NCBI RefSeq assembly: GCF_019331725.1
Contig: NZ_JAHBBF010000010.1
Coordinates: 1 to 64,000 of the forward strand
Direction: 5' to 3'
DNA from: Bifidobacterium saguinibicoloris
GTDB lineage: Bacteria > Actinomycetota > Actinomycetes > Actinomycetales > Bifidobacteriaceae
Length of the DNA stretch: 64,000 nt
Shown: piece by piece, positions 41,014 to 48,601 of the stretch
How the letters are laid out: every line of letters starts with the position of its first letter
Position numbering within the stretch: position 1 is the stretch's first letter
Translations under genes and position numbers: made by a program
The notes under the pieces: generated by a model
The model's input: the letters and a program-made list of their open reading frames with translations, nothing else
Told to the model about the DNA's origin: nothing
Database searches by the model: none

Positions 41014-41568
41014 CTATGCCACTGCGTCCAATATAACGTTCACCCCTTTGACGATTTCAGCGTAGACATGCTCGAACACCTCACGGGATTTGAGATGCGG
41101 GTCTTCGGTTTCCTCGGCTTTGGGCAGGAACGGGCGCAGCATCGAGACGGAGACCATTACCTCATGCAGTCGGTCACTGATGGTGTCCCCGGGAATCGGT
41201 CCGTCCGAGCGCAGGTGCGCGCACGCGTTGACAAAATCATTGAACAGGAACACCTTACGGCCGGCAAGCGGATTCTGCTCAAGCAGGTCAGCAATCTGCT
41301 CACGCTCGAAGCACAGAATGAGATTGGCCTCACGACTCGCATCCGTGGTGAGCGGGGTAGAACGGTGTGAATCGGCATCGATGCCGTCGGCCTTGAGCAT
41401 GGCGACTGCCGATGGGTCGGCAGGATGAGGCGGATAGCGCAGCGTCCCAGCGGAACGAATGTCGAGTTCCCTCGAGCTCAAGCCATGCTTGACCAACACG
41501 GCACGTGTGTAATACTCCGCCATGACGGAACGGCACTGATTGCCGGTGCATACGTACAGAATCTGCAT
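41014..41568 (-). CDS. Low-molecular-weight protein tyrosine phosphatase
   Basis: A 184-residue cytoplasmic enzyme. The N-terminal P-loop is VCTGNQCRS, which fits C-x5-R-S. The start at 41568 gives MQILYVCTG; GGAGGG is six to eight bases upstream, and the 30 residues that precede it in the open frame have no family match. A DP pair (TEDPHLKS) near the C-terminus is the likely general acid. It should dephosphorylate the Tyr cluster of the BY kinase encoded at 28788. Confidence 0.92.
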   Translation of the reverse strand: MQILYVCTGNQCRSVMAEYYTRAVLVKHGLSSRELDIRSAGTLRYPPHPADPSAVAMLKADGIDADSHRSTPLTTDASREANLILCFEREQIADLLEQNPLAGRKVFLFNDFVNACAHLRSDGPIPGDTISDRLHEVMVSVSMLRPFLPKAEETEDPHLKSREVFEHVYAEIVKGVNVILDAVA

Positions 41569-41668
41569 GATGATTCCCTCCCCGGAATGCAGAATGCTGC
41601 GATCCTCATCTGTAGGGTGTCGCTTCAACAAGGCTAACTGCAGCGGTGGAAGCGACACAAGGCATGAA

Positions 41669-41698
41669 AAAACCGGGAATCATACGAATCCCGGTTTT
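41669..41698. terminator. Terminator with T-run on the minus strand
   Basis: AAAACCGGGA pairs with TCCCGGTTTT; on the minus strand the T-run is extended (TTTTTT). It ends the small surface-protein gene. Confidence 0.85.
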
Positions 41699-41744
41699 CT
41701 GTTATTCAGCTATCTCGGTTATGGTTTGAACCATACCGTAGGGT

Positions 41745-42257
41745 TCAGCGATGAGAGGTCGTCTTGCGCACGACGAACATGGCGAAGCCGGCGGCGACGA
41801 GCAACACTACGGCCAGACCGTATGGAGCGATGGCCGCACCGGTCTGGGCGATGGTGGCCTTGCCGGTGGAGCTGGTGGCGGACTGGTCGCCAGCACCGGT
41901 GGCGGGCATGGTCACCGAAGCGGTGTGGGTTCCGGAGACGGCGCCAGTCACCGTCACCTTGATGGTCTTGCCTTCCTGGCCGGGCTTGAAGACGTAACGC
42001 AGGGTCAGAGAGCCATCGGCCTTCGCGCTGAAGGTGCGCTCGCCAATCTGCTGGACATCGGAGACAGTGTTGTCGTCCCAAGTGACGGTGACGGCCTCGT
42101 TCGGCTCGAAGGTACCGGCAGGGAACGATACGGTGGCGGTGTTGCCGCTGACGGTGACGGTGGCGCCATACGAAGCGGCGAAAGCGGTGTTGCTAGCGAA
42201 GCCGAAGCTGAGCACGGCGACGATGGCGGCCAAGATGGCCATGATCTTCTTCTTCAT
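41745..42257 (-). CDS. Small secreted surface protein with IAQTG sorting-like tail
   Basis: A 170-residue protein with a strong ribosome site (GGAGGTAAGGAAAG) and signal peptide (MKKKIMAILAAIVAVLSFGF..., cut near AFAAS). The mature part is one compact beta domain, Val/Thr-rich. The C-terminus has IAQTG, about 20 hydrophobic residues and RKTTSHR, the layout of a sortase signal with an altered motif. TACAGT about 70 bases upstream may be its -10. It could be anchored to the wall or only to the membrane. No family recognised. Confidence 0.8.
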   Translation of the reverse strand: MKKKIMAILAAIVAVLSFGFASNTAFAASYGATVTVSGNTATVSFPAGTFEPNEAVTVTWDDNTVSDVQQIGERTFSAKADGSLTLRYVFKPGQEGKTIKVTVTGAVSGTHTASVTMPATGAGDQSATSSTGKATIAQTGAAIAPYGLAVVLLVAAGFAMFVVRKTTSHR

Positions 42258-42545
42258 CTTTCCTTACCTCCTGATAAATGAAGCATTCCGCGCAGATTGT
42301 GTTTCCCTTCTTCCTGCGTTCGGCCCTCACTGTACACCCTTCATGAAACCCCCGAATGCTGCTGGAGCCCTACGACTCGGGGGTATGTGACAACGCCGTC
42401 ACACCGTGCGACATCGTTTGCACACGTCGGATTCGCTCGAAAAGCCGCTCATCGTTGGCATTCCGGCGATGCGCGGGGTTTTCGGGGGTGTTCATCCGAA
42501 ATTCACGCCACACGACACGCCGAATGACGCATCGAGCGGCAGGCC
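42258..42545. other. 288-bp non-coding gap
   Basis: It holds the leader of the small surface-protein gene (minus strand), including a possible -10 TACAGT near 42329-42334 (read on the minus strand). No gene or strong repeat is visible in the rest. Confidence 0.5.
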
Positions 42546-42746
42546 CTACTCTTCGTCGTCGAAGCTGAACAGGTCCTCCACCGTCGTGTGGAACACCTTC
42601 GCCAGATCCATCGCCAACCTCAGCGAGGGGCAGTATTGGCCCTGCTCCAGACGGCCTACCGTCTCACGGCGCACGTTGACCAGATTCGCAAGGTCAGATT
42701 GCTTCAGACCGCGTTCAAGACGGTGAAGCTTGATCGTAGTCTTCAT
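42546..42746 (-). CDS. XRE-family transcriptional regulator (66 residues)
   Basis: A minimal helix-turn-helix protein: LHRLERGLKQSDLANLVNVRRETVGRLEQG, then a short dimerisation helix and an acidic tail. It overlaps the stop of the upstream membrane-protein gene by four bases, so the two are coupled. Similar small regulator plus membrane-protein pairs are common in Gram-positive bacteria; target unknown. Confidence 0.9.
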   Translation of the reverse strand: MKTTIKLHRLERGLKQSDLANLVNVRRETVGRLEQGQYCPSLRLAMDLAKVFHTTVEDLFSFDDEE

Positions 42747-43165
42747 TCGTCGTCATCCTCGTTGGAGCCACCCTGATGTTCCAACCACAGGTACCGTGCG
42801 TCCACGATGCACAGGGCGAGCATCGCCAAGGCGGGCAGTGCCATCGGGGAGGCCATGAAGAACGTCCTGAGGATGAGACCGGACACGATGGCGGCGAAGC
42901 CTACGACCATGAGCACTGCGATCAAGGCGTAGAACGCGAACTGTATGGCAAGCAGCTGATGCCGATCGGACAATTCGTCCGAACGGGGATTGTCGCGGCG
43001 GAAAATTAGCAGCACGCAGATCTCGCCGACCATCCAAATCAGGGTGACCGTCACCGTGATGGCTAGAGCGATTAGGTTGCTATCGCTGAACATCTGGCTG
43101 GCGCACGCCGCCGCGCCCACGAGTTCCACCGCCATCCTGAAGGCGATGTACCGGTTGAATGTCAT
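42743..43165 (-). CDS. Small membrane protein paired with an XRE regulator
   Basis: A 140-residue protein with four hydrophobic segments and a conserved-looking cytoplasmic loop RRDNPRSDELSDRHQLLAIQF. The acidic C-terminus (GGSNEDDDE) runs into the regulator gene. No enzyme motif. It may sequester or signal to the coupled regulator; that is an inference from the pairing alone. Confidence 0.82.
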   Translation of the reverse strand: MTFNRYIAFRMAVELVGAAACASQMFSDSNLIALAITVTVTLIWMVGEICVLLIFRRDNPRSDELSDRHQLLAIQFAFYALIAVLMVVGFAAIVSGLILRTFFMASPMALPALAMLALCIVDARYLWLEHQGGSNEDDDE

Positions 43166-43331
43166 GATGGGCTCCTTTCGTGACGACGGCTGCCGGTCGT
43201 CCCGTCATCCCCATTGTGCCCTATGGCAGGCACGGCTCATGCCGGCAGGCACGGTTCCTGCGGACGGTGGTCCGAGGGCGCACGTTCCGGCCGACACTTC
43301 CGTCCTCACGCACACGGCGCCGCCGGTCCCG

Positions 43332-44972
43332 TCACTCGCTCTGGTTCCCGGTACCGGCGCCGGGCTGCGTGTTCTGCCCGCCCTGACCCGGCTGCTGGGT
43401 CTGGCTTCCCTGATTGCCCTGGTTGCCCTGTCCGTTCTGTCCGTTGCCGGTGGATGGCGTGGAGGGTTGCGCGGTCTGCCCGCCGTTCTGCCCGTGTTGA
43501 CCGTTCTGGCTGTTTTGTCCGTTCTGTCCGCTTCCGGCCGTGCCGCCGGTGGAGCCAGTGCCGCGCCGGTACGTGCCGTACGAGCCCGAACGCCGTCCCG
43601 TCGAACTGGACGACGAGCCGGAGCCGTTCGAACCGGTGCCGCGGCTGGACAGGGAGGACGTGTACGCGTCCATCGACTCGCGCACCGCGCCGGATGCCGT
43701 GGACAGCGATTCGATGGCTCCCTTGAGGTCCTCCAGCGAGGCTCCGGTGCCGCCCGTCAGGGCGTTCGCCGCGTCGATGGCCTTCTGCAGCGTCTGCCGC
43801 GTGGAATCGTCCACCTGGCCGGCGCTTTCGTCGAGCAGCGTCTGCGCGTCCGTCACGGCCGTGGCGAGTTCGGAGCGTGCGGCTTCGGTGTCCGCCTTGG
43901 TCTTCGCGTCGCGGCTGTCCGTCACGGCCTTGACGGCCTTGTCCACCGCGGCGGCCTGCGCGTTCAGCGTGTCCGTGAGCGTGCCGTTGCGTGTGACGCG
44001 CGCATTGAGCTCGTTGAGCGACAGGTCCGCGCCGCACGACTGCGGCGCGCCGGCCCGGCGGGCCTGCGCCACCGTGGTCTTGAGGTCGCTGAGCGTCTTC
44101 GCGTCCGCCACGTCGGAGGTGGCGAGCGTGCCGTCCTTGTCCGCCTTGTCGAGTGCCGCCTTGAGCGTGGCGTCCGCCTTGCGGGCCGACTGCGCCGCCT
44201 CGCGGCAGCTGGTGAGCGCGTTGTCGAACGTGACCTGGTTCTGATGCCGGACGACGAGCGCCGTGCCCGCGGCGATCGCGGCGACCGCCAATGCGGCCGC
44301 CACGCCGATGATGATTGGCTTGCGTCCGATGGCACGTGTGCGGCCTTTCGACGTCGTGCGGGGCTCGCGTCCGTCGTCCGTCCTGTGCGACGGCTCCTTG
44401 GCGTCCGTTCCGTCCGATGCGGATCCGCCGGTACCGGCCATGCCCACGACGGTCGGCGCGTCCGATGCCGCCCCGGCCTTCGCCGGACCGGCGGCCGGGC
44501 CACCGCCGACGCCCGGGCCAAGCGCGAGCGTCTCCTCCTCGGTGAGGTCGGCCACGTCGGCGAGCTCGTCCTCCACGGAATCCCGTCCTGTGGAACCCGC
44601 GGCCGCGGAGATATGGTCCGACGACCCGATGATCGGCGGGATGACGCGCGTGCCCGCCGCCTCGTCCGCGCGGGCCTCCGCCGCGTCGGTGAACAACGGC
44701 AGCACCATGGTCTGCGATCCGGCGTCCGTGGGAGGCGTCGGCACCGGTGCGGTTCCCGCGCCTGCTCCTGCGACGGCGCCGTGCGACGAAGCGGTGCCGT
44801 CCGACGCGCCTGACGTGGGCGCGTGCGTGTCCCCGAGCCTCGGGAACGTGAGCTCCGGAATGTCCCAATCGGTGTCCTGTCCGGCGTTGAGCAGCGACGA
44901 GACGCGTCCGTCCGTACGGCTCCGGTCCCTCTTGTCTGGTGTGGTATGCGGTTCGATGTTCGATTCAGCCAT
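43332..44972 (-). CDS. Membrane-anchored protein with Gln/Asn/Gly-rich tail
   Basis: A 546-residue protein of unknown function. The start at 44972 (MAESNIEPH) is preferred over one 14 codons upstream. A 210-residue cytoplasmic part rich in Ala, Gly, Asp and Pro precedes one membrane segment (RKPIIIGVAAALAVAAIAAG). Outside lies an Ala/Lys/Asp-rich helical region, probably coiled coil, then a Gly/Ser part and a tail of QNGQN-type repeats. Nothing suggests catalysis. It may be a surface spacer or wall-interacting protein. Single gene, convergent to nothing nearby. Confidence 0.75.
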   Translation of the reverse strand: MAESNIEPHTTPDKRDRSRTDGRVSSLLNAGQDTDWDIPELTFPRLGDTHAPTSGASDGTASSHGAVAGAGAGTAPVPTPPTDAGSQTMVLPLFTDAAEARADEAAGTRVIPPIIGSSDHISAAAGSTGRDSVEDELADVADLTEEETLALGPGVGGGPAAGPAKAGAASDAPTVVGMAGTGGSASDGTDAKEPSHRTDDGREPRTTSKGRTRAIGRKPIIIGVAAALAVAAIAAGTALVVRHQNQVTFDNALTSCREAAQSARKADATLKAALDKADKDGTLATSDVADAKTLSDLKTTVAQARRAGAPQSCGADLSLNELNARVTRNGTLTDTLNAQAAAVDKAVKAVTDSRDAKTKADTEAARSELATAVTDAQTLLDESAGQVDDSTRQTLQKAIDAANALTGGTGASLEDLKGAIESLSTASGAVRESMDAYTSSLSSRGTGSNGSGSSSSSTGRRSGSYGTYRRGTGSTGGTAGSGQNGQNSQNGQHGQNGGQTAQPSTPSTGNGQNGQGNQGNQGSQTQQPGQGGQNTQPGAGTGNQSE

Positions 44973-45065
44973 GCGTGATCCGACCCCTCTGCGATGTTGC
45001 CCCTCGAAAACCACAGACCATCATAGTGTCGGCGTCGCCGTGCGGAAAGCGGCATGATACGGAAA

Positions 45066-45090
45066 ACGGCCGCCGATCCCCGGCGGCCGT
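45066..45090 (-). terminator. Terminator after thioredoxin
   Basis: ACGGCCGCCG pairs exactly with CGGCGGCCGT around a five-base loop; on the minus strand TTTTCC follows. Confidence 0.8.
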
Positions 45091-45117
45091 CACGGCTCAT
45101 CGCTGTTCGTGCAGGGC

Positions 45118-45486
45118 TCACTCCTGCGACTGGGCGGCCTGCGCCTGCGCGGCCTTCACATCCAGCTTCTTCGCCTGGCCGATGAGGTCGTCCAGGTCCT
45201 CGGCGCGCAGCGCGCCCGCCTGCTGGAACACCACCTGGCCGGACTTGACGATCATCAGCGTGGGCACGGCCTGGATGCCGGCGGCCGCCGCCAGATCCTG
45301 GTTCTGATCGATGTCGACCTTCGCGAACACGATGCCCTGGTTGTCCGGCTGCTCGCTCGCCGCCTCGTAGATCGGGCCGAACGCGCGGCACGGGCCGCAC
45401 CAGGTGGCCCAGAAATCGACGAACACGAGCTCGTTGTCGGTGATGGTCTTCTCGAACTCGGCCGAGGTGATGGTGGTGGTTGCCAT
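45118..45486 (-). CDS. trxA: Thioredoxin
   Basis: A 122-residue cytoplasmic thiol reductant with the active site WCGPC in FWATWCGPCRAFGP, the buried Asp in VFVDFWA and cis-Pro in VPTLMIVKSG. The last 20 residues are an Ala/Gln-rich helical extension (KAAQAQAAQSQE). AAGGGG lies before the ATG. Single gene. Confidence 0.95.
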   Translation of the reverse strand: MATTTITSAEFEKTITDNELVFVDFWATWCGPCRAFGPIYEAASEQPDNQGIVFAKVDIDQNQDLAAAAGIQAVPTLMIVKSGQVVFQQAGALRAEDLDDLIGQAKKLDVKAAQAQAAQSQE

Positions 45487-45623
45487 GGGGAGCCCCTTCC
45501 TTGACGCTGATGGGCGAAACTGCTGAGCTCCAGCAAACCAGCATGGGCGAACAAAGGCAAGGGGTTGGGCCCACGGCTGATTCGGATGCGTGGGACGCCC
45601 GTTGCGCCGTCAGGAACGCGCGC

Positions 45624-45636
45624 GATAATGGGACGC
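45624..45636 (+). promoter_or_regulatory. Leaderless-type -10 box
   Basis: GATAAT (45624-45629) is followed by seven bases (GGGACGC) and the ATG at 45637. Transcription would start on or next to the start codon. There is no ribosome site. Confidence 0.6.
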
Positions 45637-46263
45637 ATGCCAGTGATGAATGATGAGGTGCCCGACGAGGGCGACTTCGACGCCGGCCGTCGGCGCGGTG
45701 AATTCGACCATGTGACCCCGGAGGACTTCATCCGCGGCTCCGGCCACGGCAATCCCCCCGGATGGCTCGACCCCGCGGACATCAACCGCGCGCGCAGCCA
45801 GATGCCCATCGCCTATGTGGAGATCGTGCCCGTGCGCACCGACGAATTCGGACGCGTCAACCAGATCGGCTCCCTGCTTCGCGTCACCGAGGACGGATCC
45901 GTGGAACGTGCCCTCATCTCCGGACGCGTGCTGTTCCACGAGACGCTGCGCGAGGCCATCGCCCGCAACGTGGCCAAGGACCTGGGCGACATCGCCCTGC
46001 CCATCCTGCCCCTCAACCTCCAGCCCTTCACCGTGGCCGAATTCTTCCCCACGCCCGGGCTGAGCGAATACTACGACCCGCGCCAGCACGCCATCGCGCT
46101 GTGCTACGTGGTGCCCATCGCCGGCGACTGCCGTCCCCAGGACGAGACGCTCGACGTGGAATGGGTGGACCCCCACTCCGACGTGCTCGACACGTTCCTC
46201 GCCCAAATGGGCAACGGGCACGACCGCATCGTCCGCAAAGCATTGGAATGGATCGCGATATGA
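45637..46263 (+). CDS. DUF4916 (Nudix-like) protein
   Basis: A 208-residue cytoplasmic protein. The pattern WLDPADINRARSQMPIAYVEIVPVR, IGSLLRVTEDGSVERALISGRV, and LCYVVPIAGDCRPQDETLDVEWV fits DUF4916, a Nudix-fold family without the catalytic Nudix box; no REx2EExG is present. In-frame ATGs at 45628, 45637 and 45646 exist; the -10 spacing favours 45637. The stop overlaps the next ATG by four bases, so it is coupled to the hydrolase. Role unknown. Confidence 0.8.
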   Translation: MPVMNDEVPDEGDFDAGRRRGEFDHVTPEDFIRGSGHGNPPGWLDPADINRARSQMPIAYVEIVPVRTDEFGRVNQIGSLLRVTEDGSVERALISGRVLFHETLREAIARNVAKDLGDIALPILPLNLQPFTVAEFFPTPGLSEYYDPRQHAIALCYVVPIAGDCRPQDETLDVEWVDPHSDVLDTFLAQMGNGHDRIVRKALEWIAI

Positions 46264-47096
46264 CCTTCGACATTCACAACCGCATCCTGCGCAAGGGCGC
46301 AGGCACCCCGCTCATCCTCGTCAACGCCTATCCGGTGGACGGACGCATGTGGGAGGAGTGCGCCGGACACATCATGGCGCTCGCCGACGAGGCCGGCCTG
46401 CCGCCATTCCCCATCTGGGCCCCGGACATGCCGGGCTCCGGCCTCTCGCCCGCGCCGGGCGACGAGGCGTCCGGACGTCGCGCCGCCAACGGCTCCTACC
46501 CGGACGCGCTGGACCGCATGGCCGAATCGTACGTGGCCCTGCTCCACGCCGCCGGACACGAGAAGGCCGTGTGGGTGGGACTGTCCATGGGCGGCTACCT
46601 CGTGACCGACCTGTACCGCCTGCATCCGGAGGCCGTGGCCGGCGTGGCCCTGTGCGACACCATGGCCGCATCCGACGGCGTGGGCGGCGAAGCCCGCCTC
46701 GCCACCTCCGACGCCTGTGAATCCACGGACAGCGTCGAGCCCGTCATGCACTTCGCCAAGCCCTCGGAAGGCGACTCCACCGTGAAGCGCAGCCCCACGT
46801 TCATCGCGAAGATGACCCGGTGGATCAATGACCAGAACCCCGCCGGCCTCGCCTGGCGCCAGCGCATGACCTACGGGCGCCCCGAACTGGCCGGCGTGCC
46901 CGAGACCATGCGCGTGCCTGTGGCCGTGGTCTCCGGCGAGCTCGACCCCACCAGCAACCCCACGGTGATGAAGCCGCTCGCCGAACGCATCCCCGGCGCG
47001 GCGTTCACCGCCATCCCGGACTGCGGCCACTTCAGCGCCGTGGAACACCCCGACGTGGTGGCCCGCGCCCTGGTGGACCTCGTCAGGCGCGTCTGA
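46260..47096 (+). CDS. Alpha/beta hydrolase
   Basis: A 278-residue cytoplasmic enzyme. The nucleophile elbow is GLSMGG, the acid lies in VVSGELDPTS and the His in DCGHFSAVEHP, a complete Ser-Asp-His triad. It starts inside the stop of the DUF4916 gene (ATGA at 46260-46263). Substrate unknown; esterase-like or lactonase-like members share this pattern. Confidence 0.88.
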   Translation: MTFDIHNRILRKGAGTPLILVNAYPVDGRMWEECAGHIMALADEAGLPPFPIWAPDMPGSGLSPAPGDEASGRRAANGSYPDALDRMAESYVALLHAAGHEKAVWVGLSMGGYLVTDLYRLHPEAVAGVALCDTMAASDGVGGEARLATSDACESTDSVEPVMHFAKPSEGDSTVKRSPTFIAKMTRWINDQNPAGLAWRQRMTYGRPELAGVPETMRVPVAVVSGELDPTSNPTVMKPLAERIPGAAFTAIPDCGHFSAVEHPDVVARALVDLVRRV

Positions 47097-47211
47097 CCGG
47101 TGCCCCGCGCCGGCCCGGCCGGCGTGGGGGCGTGCCGTCTGCGCGGGGCATGCGTGAACGGTGCGCGAATAGTGCGCGAACAATGCGCGAACAATGTAGG
47201 GAAGAGAAGAC

Positions 47212-48333
47212 ATGACCATTTCGTTCAATCCGCTGGCGCTCACGCAGACGCTGCCGTTCCTGCCGCTCGCACAGGGCGACATCGACTACCAGACCGAACG
47301 CCGCACGGAATCGGGCGTCATCGCGGACACGCTCGCCGAACCCGCCACCAAGGTGATTCTCACCCGCGGCGGCAAGATCGCCGTGCCGCGCGGCCAGGGC
47401 GAACTCGTCGACTACCAGAACGTCAAACTGCGCCTCGCCACCCTGCCGGGCGCCTACGTGGCCGGCGAACTCGCCGCCCACCCCGAGGTCGTCCCCATGT
47501 TCCTCGGCAGCTACGGCGGACGCCGCGACGAACACGTCGTGGCCGTCGACGTCACCCGCATCACCCGCATCGGCGACACCGACGAACAGGGCGCCGACGC
47601 CGCCTTCGACGAACCCGAGGACGGCACCGACGGCGGCGTCCTCACCTCCGCGGCCGGCACCGGCCGCGGCGCCGCACGCAGGGGAGGCCTGCTCGAGCAG
47701 TCACTCGACCGGTTCGACTGGGTGGACCTGCGCGGCTTCGCGCCCCACGCCAGCGCACGCGAGGCCGGACAGGCCACCACCGCCATCTCCCTGAGTATCT
47801 GGCACACCCGCCAACGGCACTGCCCCACCTGCGGCGCACCCGTCGAGACCGCCAACGGCGGCTGGGCGCAGCGCTGCACCAACCCGGCCGACGGCCGCCG
47901 CCTCCTGTTCCCCCGAGTGGAACCCGCCGTCATCACCATCATCGTGGACTCCGCCGGCCGCGCCCTCATGCAGCACAACAACGCGTGGAAGAACCCCATG
48001 CTGTACTCCGTGTCCGCGGGATTCGTCGAGGCCGGCGAGAACCTCGAGCATGCCGCCCGGCGCGAGGCCAAGGAGGAGGTCGGCATCGAACTCGGCGAGG
48101 TGCGCTACCTAGGCTCCCAGCCGTGGCCGTTCCCCGCCTCCCTCATGGTGGCGTTCAAGGCCCATGCGCTCACCACCGACGTGCACGTCGACGGCGTGGA
48201 GACCCGCGAGGCCGTGTGGGTGAGCCCCGAGGAATACACGCAGGCGCTCATCTCCGGACGCATGGCCGCGCCCGGCAGGGCCACCATCGCCCGGTACATG
48301 ATCGAGGAGTGGCTCGGGCACGACCTGCCGTGA
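47212..48333 (+). CDS. nudC: NAD+ diphosphatase, Nudix family
   Basis: A 373-residue enzyme that splits NAD(H), or decaps NAD-RNA, to NMN(H) and AMP. The Nudix box is GFVEAGENLEHAARREAKEEVGIEL (read in two parts: GFVEAGE and REAKEEVG), preceded by the NudC signature SWPFPASLMVAF-like segment (SQPWPFPASLMVAF). The zinc site has CPTC and one further Cys (RCTNPADGRR) but no fourth Cys. AGGGAAGAG precedes the ATG. Probably expressed with the two genes before it. Confidence 0.92.
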   Translation: MTISFNPLALTQTLPFLPLAQGDIDYQTERRTESGVIADTLAEPATKVILTRGGKIAVPRGQGELVDYQNVKLRLATLPGAYVAGELAAHPEVVPMFLGSYGGRRDEHVVAVDVTRITRIGDTDEQGADAAFDEPEDGTDGGVLTSAAGTGRGAARRGGLLEQSLDRFDWVDLRGFAPHASAREAGQATTAISLSIWHTRQRHCPTCGAPVETANGGWAQRCTNPADGRRLLFPRVEPAVITIIVDSAGRALMQHNNAWKNPMLYSVSAGFVEAGENLEHAARREAKEEVGIELGEVRYLGSQPWPFPASLMVAFKAHALTTDVHVDGVETREAVWVSPEEYTQALISGRMAAPGRATIARYMIEEWLGHDLP

Positions 48334-48361
48334 CGTGCGGGTCGAAAGGCTTGGACTGACG

Positions 48362-48398
48362 TGACGACACGCCCGGCCGTACGCCCGGCGTGTCGTCA
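48362..48398 (+). terminator. Terminator after nudC
   Basis: TGACGACACGCC (48362-48373) pairs exactly with GGCGTGTCGTCA (48387-48398). Confidence 0.8.
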
Positions 48399-48440
48399 GG
48401 GGCGTCGGCGGCGAAAGTGACGAAAAGACATATATCGATT

Positions 48441-48456
48441 CGTGATATTGGTCACA
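48441..48456 (+). promoter_or_regulatory. Crp-type binding site
   Basis: CGTGATATTGGTCACA fits the Crp/GlxR consensus TGTGA-N6-TCACA at nine of ten positions. It lies in an A+T-rich patch 146 bases before the L,D-transpeptidase start, upstream of a possible -10 (TACAGT near 48527). A Crp-family regulator is encoded at 57958. Confidence 0.55.
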
Positions 48457-48601
48457 GGACATGCCGTTTTCGGGAAATGCACTGGAATCATGCGGATTCA
48501 CGTAACCGGCTATGGGGGGTAGGTGCTGTACAGTGGCGTCCAGTTCGTTACCGGAGCAGTAGTCACCACAGGGGTGACGGCAGTAGAGCTAAGGAACAGA
48601 A

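Noticed and set aside
45514..45556. GGGCGAAAC ... GGGCGAAC before thioredoxin as another copy of the 52-bp-spaced repeat in reverse
   Set aside because: The two words are about 35 bases apart, not 52, and the interior does not match.
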